Shown here: positions 24,979 through 35,386 of the stretch, in pieces
Position numbering within the stretch: position 1 is the first letter of the stretch
Layout: the number at the start of each line of letters is the position of its first letter
Translations under genes and position numbers: made by a program
Notes under the pieces: model-generated
The model's database searches: none
What the model was told of the DNA's origin: nothing
What the model saw: the letters and a program-made list of their open reading frames with translations, nothing else
Source of the DNA: Inia geoffrensis
Lineage: Eukaryota; Chordata; Mammalia; Artiodactyla; Iniidae
Length of the DNA: 64,000 nt
Reading direction: 5' to 3'
Assembly (NCBI GenBank): GCA_036417435.1
Contig: CM070919.1
Span: forward strand, 34,712,318 to 34,776,317

Positions 24979-25784
24979 ATGAAATGTTTTTAATAATATC
25001 ACCTTTGCCTCCCTAAGGGGGGGCTGAATAATAAGATCTCCTGTGAGGGATCTAAGATGTAAGACAGAGGCGATCTGCATAATGGAAAGAGAGAGCTGGT
25101 GGGAGGTAGTGAGGGAACAGAAGGGAGGGGCACAGGTGGAGGAGATGGTGTCAGAGAACAGAGGGGCTGCTTTACCTGCTTAGGGTTCAGGAATGCAGCA
25201 GAGAGGAGTTGATGTCCAGCACAGGACACAGGTGGCCCTTGCAGGCAGAGGAGGAGGAACGTGCCTAACCCACGTGGTCTTACCCTTCCCTCCTTCCTGA
25301 CAGGGCAGGTCCTTTATTTCTGCTGTGCCTTGCTTGTCTGACCCTGCCACCGCTGTTCCGCTGCCAGAAACAGTCATCCACTCCCCCTGGTTAACACCAG
25401 GTTTCCGCTGTGCTTGGTATTCCTATACACCCTGCCCTGACTGTAGAAAGATGTCAGCTGATCTATAAAATGTGAACAAAATGCACAGAGGGGAAAAGCA
25501 TTCAGTGAGAACCTTTTCTTTCCCTGTGGCATCATGAGTAAAGGACAAGTTTCTCATCTAAGAGATGTGAGTCTTCATCTCTAGTTGCGTTCAGCTGGCA
25601 CGTTCACTAACCCAAGGATGCACATGTTGACCCGGGAAGTGGAGTAAGGGCACATGTCCTCTTGCCGCAGTCCTGTGCTGTGTTGCCAGGTGACGTCCAG
25701 AAGCAGAATATGGGGAAATTGATGGGACTGGGCAGTCTCTTGCAGAAAGTCTGGGTATGTTACAATGGGGATGAGTCTGTAGAC
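24979..25784. other. Non-coding DNA with purine-rich patch
   Basis: The patch at 25085-25165 is rich in G and A (gggaggtagtgagggaac). Short frames on the minus strand (76, 65 and 68 codons) are proline/serine-rich because of this composition. No gene signal. Confidence 0.4.
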
Positions 25785-25897
25785 CAGAGCTTCTCAAAAT
25801 CTAATGAGAATCACCCAACCATCTTGTAGAATACAGGTTCTGATTAAGTCTGGGATAAATGCCTGAGATTTTGCATTCATAACACATGTGTGGATGG
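25785..25897 (+). mobile_element. MER5-type hAT element, left part, interrupted by LTR
   Basis: It starts with a decayed terminus (cagagcttctcaaaatct), continues gagaatcacccaaccatctt and ggttctgattaagtctggga, and reaches ttgcattcataacacatgtg, where a MaLR LTR has inserted. The remainder resumes at 26268-26313. Confidence 0.75.
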
Positions 25898-26267
25898 TGT
25901 ATATCTTATCCATTCCAGCTGCTGTGAAACCATACCGTAGCCCCGGTGGCTTAAACAACAGACATTTATTTCTCACGGTTTTGGAGGCTGGGAAGTCCAA
26001 GATCAAGGCTCCGGCAGATTCAGTGTCCGGTGAGGGCCACCTTCCTGCTTCAAAGATGACTGTCTCTTTCCTGTGTCCTAGAGGATAGGAAAGAGCCAGA
26101 GAGCTCTCTAGGATCTCTCCCATAAGGGCACTAATCCCATCCATGAGGGCTCCATCCTTATGGCCTAATCATCTCCTAAAAGCTCCATCTCTTAATACCA
26201 TCACACGGGGAGGTAAAATCTCAACATACAACTGGGCTGGGGGGCTACAAACATTCAGCCTATAACA
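25898..26267 (-). mobile_element. MaLR-type solo LTR (MLT1/MST-like), antisense, nested in MER5
   Basis: The plus strand is the reverse complement of a MaLR LTR: atttatttctcacggttttg, gaggctgggaagtccaagat, gcagattcagtgtccggtga, a gggcactaatcccatccatg phrase and, at the far end, acattcagcctataaca. Length of about 370 bases fits a solo LTR. No internal sequence or second LTR is present. The flanking 5-bp duplication is not clear. Confidence 0.85.
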
Positions 26268-26313
26268 AGGCCAAAGGCGCTAATCCTCAGGGAACACTTC
26301 GATTTTTAAGGCT
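26268..26313 (+). mobile_element. MER5-type element, right part
   Basis: After the LTR the MER5 sequence resumes (cgctaatcctcagggaacac, then ttcgatttttaagg), matching the consensus downstream of the left part. The LTR therefore inserted into an existing MER5. Confidence 0.6.
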
Positions 26314-27151
26314 GTGGAGCATCTTGTTCTGTTGCATCTACCTTAACTGTCCATTTCCAATGCAGAGCCCCTGGGCAGTAGCCTGCACAAATTCTCCCTA
26401 AATCATCTGTGCGGATTCTGCCCCTTGGAGGCAAACGGAACATCCAGAGCTGATTCTGCACATCTCTTCCCAGCTCCACACTCTGTGATAACAAGTTGGT
26501 AGCTTGATGGCAGCTGTGGTCGGAGTAGTTTCATCATGGAAATCAGTGAATGCCACCCATCAAAACGTTTGTTTTAAGTAGTTCACTCACTCTCTGTTGC
26601 TATTTTGTGCATCTGTCACGACCCAAATCGTGCTGAGTCGAAGCATTTTCTTCCAATGTGTTTAATTTCTGCAACGCGATATTAATTTATGAGTATTTGT
26701 AGGATGGAAGCTCCAGGCTGCCCAGGAGGTTATATTTTCTAAGATATCTAAGCTTAGGCATAAGCCGAGTGGCGTACCCTGCTCACATCATATAACCTGG
26801 CTTGTTGACAACGTGGCATTACCAACAGAAGGACTGCCGCAAATTACTAGTAGCAGAGCAGAATTTTGAACCTTATTTTGAAGAGAACTTAGTGCACTTG
26901 GGCCTCTGTTTCTTTCTGTACGCAGTAAGGACATTTGCCACGTTTATTATCCTCAACGAGGCCCCTGCATAGCCACAAGTTTTATGTTATTTCAGTGGGA
27001 AAATGTGTACTGAGCTACAGTGGCCCACTTAGAAACACACATATGAACCGGAATTGACTTTACAAGTTTTGGAAAATTATGTGAACCTGGCTCAAGGGTT
27101 TTCCTTAGATTGGGGTTAAGGTTTGTGCGGATATACCTAAGATTTATAGTC
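26314..27151. other. Non-coding DNA, nothing recognised
   Basis: No gene or assignable repeat between the MER5 remnant and the CHR SINE. Confidence 0.4.
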
Positions 27152-27167
27152 AAAAGCTATATGTATA

Positions 27168-27379
27168 GGGGCTTCCCTGGTGGCGCAGTGGTTGAGGGTC
27201 CGCCTGCCAATGCAGGGGACGCGGGTTCGTGCCCGGGTTCCGGGAAGATCCCACATGCCGCGGAGCAGCTGGGCCCGTGAGCCATGGCCGCTGAGCCTGC
27301 GCGTCCGGAGCCTGCGCTCCGCAACGGGAGAGGCCACAGCAGTGCGAGGTCCACGTAACGCCAAAAAAAAAAAAAAAAA
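27168..27379 (+). mobile_element. CHR SINE (short form), plus strand
   Basis: Full-length copy with A-box and B-box-like pol III elements (cagtggttgagg; ggttcgtgcc) and a 17-A tail. A 16-bp duplication with two mismatches flanks it (27152-27167 and 27376-27391, both beginning aaaagctata). Body divergence is slightly higher than for the copy at 62257 (gcgaggtccacgtaacgcc instead of gagaggcccgcgtaccgc). Confidence 0.95.
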
Positions 27380-27391
27380 GCTATACATATA

Positions 27392-28828
27392 TGTGTTTGT
27401 ATAGAGAAAGAGAACAAGAGAAAGAAAGAGGCGGGGTGGGGAGCCCAGTGAGGTGAGCGCTTGCCAGGTTAGGAGAAGCTATGTAGCAGAAACTTGCTGA
27501 AACTCAGTTAAAGTCAAGGGACTGAGGCTCAGCAATCACAGATGGGGTGCAAAGCAGCGTAAATCCCGTGAGATCTTGTAGGACCTGCTTTGGAATAGAA
27601 AAATGAACTTCACTGAATTTTTATTTCTCTCTCCCCCTGTACCGGCTCTAATAAATGTGCTTCGGTGTAGTGAAATTATTCCAAGACAGGCAACAGAGGG
27701 TAGAGGGATGCAAAATGAGGAGGCCTCCTGTTAATTAATACGTGGATAATCACTTTGAAGGTTGGCTATGCTTTTAAGATGCACGTGGAGGAAAATGGCA
27801 AGACCCTTGTAAAAATCCCAAAGTGTGAAGTCTTTTTGGAAAAATGACAATTTTCATGATGATTTCATTACTATTCGCCTTTATCAGAAAAGCAAAATAA
27901 AATTCAACCTGAACACTATTAATGAGAGATTGAACAGGAGTTAGAAGTATTTTACCATCTGGCTAAACCGTCTGAATGTATATTGGGCTTATAAGTGACA
28001 TTCTTTCTATAAATAGCCATTCACAAGGCTAATTTTTGTGTATACGTTCCAATAGAGACAGATGTAAACATCATGGGAAAATGTCTTAACTGCCTAGCAT
28101 AAGTAACAAATACTGCAGATTTGGGATTTGCTGTCAGAGTTTTCTTATTTTTCTTCTTTTTTAGCAATCACTAGAGTAATTATATATGGTTTCACAGCAT
28201 TAGGAAAGGTGGCAAACTGCAATAAAATGAAAAGTGGACTGAGTCAAAGTTTGGCAGTGGTTCATCGGGGTTCTAACACTAAGTTGTCATGAGAGTCATT
28301 GACAAGCCTTTAAATTACCTGGGCCTCTGGCTCTTAACGTATGCAGTGAGGATATCTCTATTTGAAGGGCTCTAGAACTATAATCATCCAATGTCATTAT
28401 TATTCTCAGATTCAGAAAAGGAAAAAACTTTCATAACTAATGTGATATCACTCAGGTTCCCTACCAAGAGGAGTGATGTGTAATCTAATCTTGCCTTATT
28501 TTTTTTAACTGTATCTGGGTCATTCAAAGTGTCTGGCTACATAACATGGCATTGATAAGACAGGTAAAACTGGCAAGATGGAAATTGTAATAAGTGGCTC
28601 ATTGCAAACCAAAGGATGGGAGAAATAACGGTTAGTGATCTATTCACAGAGCAGTATATGAACGAAGCTCCCTCTGTGACTAGGAAACACATGCCAGTCT
28701 GAAACTCATGGCATAATGGCAGTCATTGTCTGAAATATTAGGAATATAATTTGATTATGAAATTGAAAGCATGTATTCATATGGCATTCTTCGAGTAATA
28801 AAATGGACTAGTAAAATATCAAAACTTG
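27392..28828. other. Non-coding DNA with a purine-rich start
   Basis: The first 50 bases are purine-rich (agagaaagagaacaagagaa). Beyond that no repeat or gene was recognised. Confidence 0.4.
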
Positions 28829-28836
28829 AATTAGCA

Positions 28837-29053
28837 TAGTGGTTTTCACTTGGAGGTGGGGTACAGTTTTGCCTCCGTGGAGGCATTCGGTGTCTAGAAA
28901 CAGTTTAGGTTATCATGACTTCGAAGGTGGGACTAGATTTGGGTGGGTAGAGGACATGGACGCTGCTACAGATCCCACAGTCCGAAGGTGACCCCTCACG
29001 ACAAAGAATTATTCTCCCCAAAGTATCAGTGGTGCCCAGGGCGAGAAACCCTG
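28837..29053 (+). mobile_element. MER20 hAT-Charlie DNA transposon
   Basis: A complete element of 217 bases from a tagtggttttcact terminus to gcgagaaaccctg. It contains cagttttgcctccgtggagg, the tgggtagaggacatggacgc segment and cgacaaagaattattctccc. The 8-bp flanks aattagca (28829-28836) and aattagga (29054-29061) match at 7 of 8 positions, the expected hAT target-site duplication. MER20 copies have been recruited as enhancers in uterine cells of placental mammals; nothing here shows such a role for this copy. Confidence 0.88.
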
Positions 29054-29061
29054 AATTAGGA

Positions 29062-29359
29062 GAGTCTTCTCCAGGGTCAGCTGACCCGGAGCACTGCTTT
29101 AAATGAGTGAACACTTTAATTCCGCGTGACAAACAGGGCAACTGACGAGGCATTGACAACAGCACACGGGACACGGAGGTGAAATGAAACCTTGACCACA
29201 GCCTCGCGGCCCGCCGTTCAGTGTGTTCCTTGCAGTTCTTCTCAGTGTGGTCAGCAGGGTAGGACAGTGGGACCAGCTGTAATGATCTAAAAGCAAAAAC
29301 AAAACAAAAACACATTCTCTGTTTACTCTCCCCCAACCAGCACTACTGAGTTGGGGGAG
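29062..29359. other. Non-coding DNA
   Basis: No feature recognised. Part of this stretch is covered by the longest open frame in the window (173 codons, minus strand, 29099-29620), which crosses a transposon scrap and has no domain. Confidence 0.4.
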
Positions 29360-29445
29360 CAGAATCTTGCCAAGGAAGAGGACCCAAGTATCTGCAAATT
29401 TTAAAGCCCCCGTGTGATTGCAACTCACGTGAACATTTGGGCAAC
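29360..29445 (+). mobile_element. MER5-like fragment
   Basis: The phrases gcagaatcttgccaagg, aagtatctgcaaattttaaa and gtgtgattgcaactcacgtg follow the central part of a MER5 consensus. Termini are missing. Confidence 0.5.
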
Positions 29446-31136
29446 ACCACACTTGACCAGACTGAACGCCTGATGTGCACCAAGAATTCCTCATGGTGCA
29501 GAAGAGAGGTAGCAATTTCATATGCAGGGGAGAATGAGAGGTGCAAAGGGCTTCTTTAATTACGGTCAGTGGTCCTACAGAAAGGTTTGAAATAGGAAAT
29601 GATACAGCAGTGTAAGCCATGCAGCATAACTATTTAAAATACAAGAATGGTTTATAAATAAAGGCTGGGTATTAATGCTGCATCTCCCAGATAAGGTGCT
29701 CCAAGTTGAACAGACATCAAAGGAGGAACCCTCAGGGCTGGCCCAGCTACTCAGCCAGGGAGCACAGGATTCGAACCCTGCCAGAGCCATGGATTTGCTC
29801 ACTCTTTGGATCATTTAACTTCAGCTGGATGAAAATAACAGTCTGCTGCTTCATGCGTTTCCTTATAACAGCGAGTCTTGTAAATGCCATCTGCCTTTTG
29901 CCACGGCGAAGGCTAAGAAAGAAAGTGTGATGGCCTCTCCACCATCCTTCCATCCCCTGGTAAACCTAAATAATGCCAGCCAAGGCCACCTAGAATAGGT
30001 TCTTAGCATTCAGTTTGTATTTAAGACATGGGGTTCACTCTGCAGTTGCAGAAATCCCCTGAAACTATTGAGTTGAATGCATGGGACTTCATAGAGCTTA
30101 TAGTATTGATAAAGTTGGAATGTATAGCTAAGAGGCTAAAAGAAAACTGGGTGAATCTATTTAAGGCAGCCAATTGTAAACATATTCAATTTATAACAGT
30201 AATCTTCAGTTTTATTCCCCGATCCTTTACGTACAATATTAGACCCTCCTGTAATATTGGTTGTAAATTTAAAAAATAAGTTAAATATTGTGACTAAACC
30301 CAATGAAAGTAATGGGGGAAAATACCGCTTTGTTTACACATCGCTACATGTGCCTCCGAGCCCCTTCCTGAGACTCCGATGAACTTGCCCACCTTTGAGA
30401 TTCTCAAAGCCCACCTTGAGAATCACTGAATTAGAGCGGCATGGAGGGTAAGAACATTACATGCCGCGCTGAGTGCAGCGTAGTGGGCAGTCGGTGTATT
30501 ATTCTCATAATCTCCGTACGTGTTTGAGGATATGCCCCGCTAAGTGAAAGGATGCTGAAAACAAATTTTGCAGTGGTGTTTGCTGATGGCATGACCCCTA
30601 CAGCACGAGAGCAAATTTTCTTTCCTGGGAAGTCCTGTTGTTCAGTGTTTGCAGACTCCGGGTTATTCAGGTTTTCAAGAATGCTGATAACAATGCAGGT
30701 ATAATAAGATCAACGTAAAACTTGAGTGGGAAAGACATTTAGATGGTCCAAGGTCCTAACAGTTACGCCAGGTTTGTATCCAAGGCAACACCAGGATTTC
30801 TTCCGCTTAACCTCGCATCATGGAAGAAAACGGATCCTGCCATTCTCAAAAAGCGGAAATTTAAAAAGGACGTATTTTTAGTGACACAAATCCATAGTTA
30901 CATAGGTTACCCAGATTCCATCACAAAACTCACAAATGAATGGCAGTACAAACTCCAGTAATAAAGCATAGATGTACCAAACAATATTTAAAGCAAGAGA
31001 AAAGTACGTTCATGTTAATTTTAAAGATTTCTTTGAAGTTTGCTCGAAACCGTAGATACGAGGTCCAGACGAGGTCGTGTGCTTGCAGTGTAGGCCCACG
31101 GTTATTTCTCACCCGTAAGGACAGATGCCCTTCGAA
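29446..31136. other. Non-coding DNA with a possible MER5 terminus
   Basis: At 30380-30430 the phrase caccttgagaatcactgaa resembles a MER5 3' terminus. No other assignable feature and no gene. Confidence 0.35.
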
Positions 31137-31220
31137 CATGGTTCTCAATCCTGGCTGTACAAGAGAGTCAGCTGAGCAGCTTTTATAGAACATACATACC
31201 TCCAGCAAATAACCCAAGGT
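31137..31220 (+). mobile_element. MER5-type element, left part, interrupted by CHR SINE
   Basis: It starts catggttctcaatcctggct, followed by agagagtcagctgagcagct. The element is broken by the CHR SINE and resumes at 31555. Confidence 0.78.
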
Positions 31221-31554
31221 CTTTTTTTTTTTTTTCTTTCTTTTGCTGCGTTGGGTCTTGGTTGCTGCGCGTGGGCTTTTCTCTAGTTGCAGCGAGCGGG
31301 GGCTACTCTTCGTTGCGGTGCGGTGGCTTCTTTTGTTGCGGAGCACGGGCTCTGGGTGCACGTGGGCTTCAGTAGTTGTGGCTCGCGGGCCCCGTAGTTG
31401 TAGCTCACGGGCTCTAGAGCGCAGGCTCAGTGGTTGTGGCACACGGGCTTAGTTGCTCTGCGGGGCATGTGGGATCTTCCCGGACCAGGGCTCGAACCCG
31501 TGTTCCCTGCATTGGCAGGCGGATTCTTAACCATTGTGCCACCAGAGAAGTTTT
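31221..31554 (-). mobile_element. CHR SINE (long form), minus strand, nested in MER5
   Basis: About 334 bases: poly-T start (the A tail in reverse), a long internal region with repeated cgggct/gttgtggc units (gttgctgcgcgtgggctttt; ctcacgggctctagagcgca), and the tRNA-related head in reverse (ccatgtgggatcttcccgg-like segment, then ggcaggcggattcttaacca). The body is clearly longer than in the other six copies. The duplication is acccaaggtct at 31212-31222 and acccagaggtctt at 31555-31567, with one inserted base. Antisense and sense frames through it (170 and 125 codons) are artefacts. Confidence 0.94.
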
Positions 31555-31660
31555 ACCCAGAGGTCTTGACTTTATTGGTCTGTGGTAGAGCCTGGGCATG
31601 GGTATTTTTAAAAAACTCTTTAGGGGATTATAACGTGCAGCTGAGGTTGAAAGCCACCAG
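31555..31660 (+). mobile_element. MER5-type element, right part
   Basis: It resumes with tgggcatgggtatttttaaa and ends gaggttgaaagccaccag, equivalent to the MER5 terminus that normally reads CCACTG. Together with 31137-31220 this is a nearly full-length MER5. Confidence 0.75.
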
Positions 31661-32286
31661 CAGGCAGAAACTTTGGAATATTTTTCAGTATCATGAAACT
31701 CTTAATGGAATGCAAGATTTTTGCTCTGTTAATGATCTTCTGCCAGCCATTCAGGAAAAAAAAAAATTAGTTTCTGCTTCGATACACGTCATCTGTACAG
31801 ACCAACCTTGAAAAACTTTATCTTTTAATTAGATTCTAACCTTCTGTACTCCTCTATCCACATGCGAAAGGCAAGGAATAAAGGGTAAGGGAGAAAGAAA
31901 AGTCATTCAGGTGACTCCAGATTCAAGGGTTAAAACCACATAAATCTTTACCAGTGGGTCAATATTTTGATAAGGGTTAAACAGCATTAATGAAGGATTT
32001 ACAAATAAAGATTGTTTGAAGTAGGTGTTTATTCTGTCTCTTCCAGAATGTGGCATAAGTGTATTTTAAGCCATTTTAAGCCTGCCGTGCAGGGCTTCAC
32101 ATGTATGTTTCATGATCCTAGGGTGAAATACATTTTAAATTCAAATACATACAGAATGGAAAACTCCTAGTTTCTCTGATCATCAGTACATTGTAAGAAA
32201 TTTGGGAAACCCAGTGGACAAAGCAATCATAACAAGGCTCAAAGAATTTCACAGAGGAGCCACAGTTTAAATAACTTAAGAAGCTT

Positions 32287-32292
<6 letters not shown>
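31661..32292. other. Non-coding DNA, nothing recognised
   Basis: No repeat or gene was assigned. A run of 12 A sits at about 31758-31769. Confidence 0.4.

Positions 32293-32317
<25 letters not shown>
32293..32317. repeat. (GT)n microsatellite
   Basis: About 12.5 uninterrupted GT units, flanked by GT-rich interrupted sequence on both sides (32286-32335). Confidence 0.95.
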
Positions 32318-32479
32318 CACCTGTGCACGTGTGAGAGCACACACTTGATTTATAGAAGTCCCATCATTGTTGGTTTACTGTTTATTAGTAGGTTGCTTAT
32401 TTTTACCACTCTAATGAGAATAATCATTTTTGGTCTGAAGAGAATAGTATGGATGCAAAGTGCTCAACTGTAAACGTGT

Positions 32480-32790
32480 CAGTGGTGTTTGCATGACAGG
32501 TAATGAGGCAATTTGACAGAACATCAGAAACTAATTGAGCGCAGCTCACATCAATGAGGCTTGTTCAGCTGAGGCTGTGCCACCTAAAGAACAGTGGAAT
32601 TAAATGAGACAATGTGACATGTACAATTTTAATTGGAAGCTCTAATTTAAAATATTTAAAAGCATGTATAAAATAATTTGTGAATCCATACAGATGCCTC
32701 CTCCTTCAACTAATTAAGACTATTCAGTGGGTCGTATAATGTCTGGATGTCAAAAATATGAATTATTGAAGCCCCTGCACATATAAGGGT
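32480..32790. promoter_or_regulatory. Candidate conserved non-coding element rich in homeodomain and TALE motifs
   Basis: This block is repeat-free and well mixed in composition. It is dense in TAAT-core sites (gaaactaattgagc, ttttaattggaag, ccttcaactaattaag). It also holds a TGACAG MEIS/TGIF-type site (gcaatttgacagaacatc), an octamer-like tttgcat and a tcacatcaatgaggc site. The texture is typical of developmental enhancers. Conservation cannot be seen from one sequence, so this is inference only. Confidence 0.3.
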
Positions 32791-35216
32791 ACTTGCACCT
32801 TTAGGCAAGATCAAATTTAGTTTAACAGAGGGAAATGGGAAAGAAACAATCCTCCAGACTGCAGAAAGGGTAGGTGATTCTTTAAAAAGTGATTATTTTT
32901 AAAACCATTAAAAATGTTATTATCGCACATCTGTTTTGAAATACTTAAATTATTTGAGTATATTTTGAAATAAGTCAGCTAGATAGAATTTGAAAAGTGA
33001 TTTAGAGAGGTTATGGTACAATGCTATTTTGAGTTCTTTTGGATACCATTACTGCACTTTTTATTTCTTTTAAGTTGTTAGTTCTGGGTCCACATAGCAA
33101 ACAGTAATTCTAAAGACAGCATTTTAATAGCCATAAAATTCTTAGGTTTTCATACTGCTTAAAAACTACAGCCGTTGATGATTTACAGTTCTTCACTGTC
33201 CTGGTTTTAGAAGAAAAATGAGTTTGGGGGGGAAAGAAAAAGTAAATATTCAATTTTACTGCTAACATAGTCATAATTAAGTAATAAATCACTTGTAAAC
33301 AAGAAACTTGTAAAATCTGATACCTGCTGACTGGAAGCGTAATCACAGTATACTAATGACTTAGACTGACACGAAAACAACTTTTCTAAAAGTATAGCAA
33401 TGTATCTGCAACTCATTTCAGTAGGCTTAATGTGATTTCCTAAGGAGAATATTATACATTGAAATGTTTGGTCACATTTTTCATACATTAGCAAATGATG
33501 TTGACAGTGAATAATTAGAGAACATGACGTTTTACCATGGTTTTCTTATTTACCTTTTTATTACTGTCACAGGTTTCCAAATGTTAACAAATGTAATGGA
33601 TGTGTCGTAGGTAGCACCTAAAATTAGAAATGTTCTTAGGAAAGGAGAAATATTTCATGAGGTAAGTGGAAAATTTTTAGGAAGATAGGAAGGAAAGACA
33701 AAAGCAGTACAAGATGGGGTGGGGTGGATGAGGAAAAATTGATGTCAGAGAGGCAAAGACAAGTCATTTTATTTTAACTGGGCTCTGGAAAAGTGAATTA
33801 AGGAGAGTGAAACGTGCTGGAAGCAACATAGAACCTAATAACATGAAAACAGGCCATTTTAAGTGAAACATTTGTCTCAAAGCGGGTACCTCTTTGCTCT
33901 AAGAACTGCAGCAACAACTTAGATTATTTTGTACATTGTATATCATGTAGGGTCTTTATCTTGCAGAAATGCGGAGAGAAGGCAAAACCCAAGGAAACTC
34001 CGGTCCTCAAAGAAAAATAAGACCGAAATCTTATTAACCATAACATTCATGCTGCATGCACACGGTACATGCACACCAGACATGCATGCATTTATCGCAC
34101 ATACATGCACATACACATCGCCTGTGTGCAGCTTACATCCGACATACGTACATACTTCATGCATACACACACATCATGAATACATGATGTCTGAATACAT
34201 CAGAGGTGGCCAAATATCCTGAAGACAGGTACCCTGGCTCCAACTTCCCTAATTCCTTTTCTGGGTCTAAATGGTAACAAGAGATTTTGCTCCACTGATT
34301 TATTCTGCTTGAGATAAGTATTGGGGCTTTTCTTAAGTAAAACCTTTCTCATTCCGCTTAAGAACAGAATTGAAAAACTGGCCCATTTTATTTCTCCATG
34401 AAATACGGCCTAACTTTCTTCCAGCCTCAAAAGGAGATGATTAATCCCTAGCTAGGTTTTAGACTGTTTTTCCAGGTAGGCAACATTCTGACCAGACAGC
34501 ATTGCTACGTGTGTGGTTTTTTTATTAGCACCGTGTGTTAGAATTTGCCCAGGCCCGCATAACTTTGGAAACAAATAGACTAGAACTCAAGAAAACCTAC
34601 GCTAGATTTAAATACTTCATATTTATTTTTTAGTTGAAATCGTTTTTATAAAACTCAGAATTCCATTAAGAGTTACATCTGTTAATCACCTACATTGTTG
34701 CCTGTTCTAAGAACAATTTAGAGGATAGCTGTTTCATTTTGTGAAGTAGCTTCTAGTGTTCTTCAGTAATATTTCATAAATAATTATCACTGCCTATACC
34801 AGTGCTCATTGAAAAATAATTTAAACCTAATTAGTATGCGTTACTCCAAGGATTAAGAAGATGTAAATAAATGCTGAAAGTGAAGCCCCAAACATATGGA
34901 CCATTGGCCTGTTAAGTTCTAGCTCCTCCTGAGAAATCTCATATAGCCTCCTAAGACAAAGAAATTACATCACTATTCTATTACTATAAAAATTCTTAGA
35001 GACAATATGACTATCAAACTAATACCTTTGTGTACATGTATTTTCATTGTTATTTTTGTATAAATGTATGTTTCTTTTCATAGATATTATGCTACCTCAA
35101 AAACACCGCCGGTTTGTTTTTGTGGATCAAAGTTATTCAAGGAAGATAAATAAAATATGGTATAGTACATTATTGGTAATACTGTTTCACTACACGCATT
35201 CCAATATATTTCAATA
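32791..35216. other. AT-rich non-coding DNA with degenerate CATA/CATG patch
   Basis: At about 34060-34185 imperfect CATA, CATG and CACA units dominate (acatgcacaccagacatgca; gacatacgtacatacttcat), probably a decayed simple repeat. Nothing else was recognised. Confidence 0.45.
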
Positions 35217-35238
35217 TTTTATCTGCAAAACGTGCTTT

Positions 35239-35364
35239 TTCAGCTATGGCTCATGGGCCCAGCCCCCCTGCGGCATGTGGGATCTTCCCGGACCGGGGCA
35301 CGAACCCGTGTCCCCTGCATCAGCAGGCGGACTCTCAACCACTGCGCCACCAGGGAAGCCCCCG
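35239..35364 (-). mobile_element. 3'-truncated CHR SINE, minus strand, with 22-bp duplication
   Basis: Only the tRNA-related head and the first part of the body are present (reverse complement: catgtgggatcttcccggac; gcgccaccagggaagcccc at the head end). The GC-rich 3' part and the long A tail are missing; only about five T (five A in element sense) lie at the tail side. The insert is bounded by a 22-bp direct repeat at 35217-35238 and 35365-35386 with a single C/T difference, so both ends are true insertion ends. Confidence 0.92.
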
Positions 35365-35386
35365 TTTTATCTGCAAAATGTGCTTT

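Noticed and set aside
29099..29620. 173-codon minus-strand open frame, the longest in the window
   Set aside because: No recognisable domain, odd cysteine/serine/leucine-rich composition, it crosses a MER5-like scrap, and it overlaps a second long frame (28905-29336) on the same strand that runs through MER20. No splice or promoter context.
30930..31442. 170-codon minus-strand frame
   Set aside because: Its larger part is the long-form CHR SINE and its poly-T tail (lysine run in translation), joined to unrelated flanking DNA.
34060..34185. Repeated short units suggesting a CRISPR-like or satellite array
   Set aside because: Units are irregular CATA/CATG/CACA tetranucleotides with no constant repeat or spacer size; this is a decayed simple repeat in a mammalian genome.
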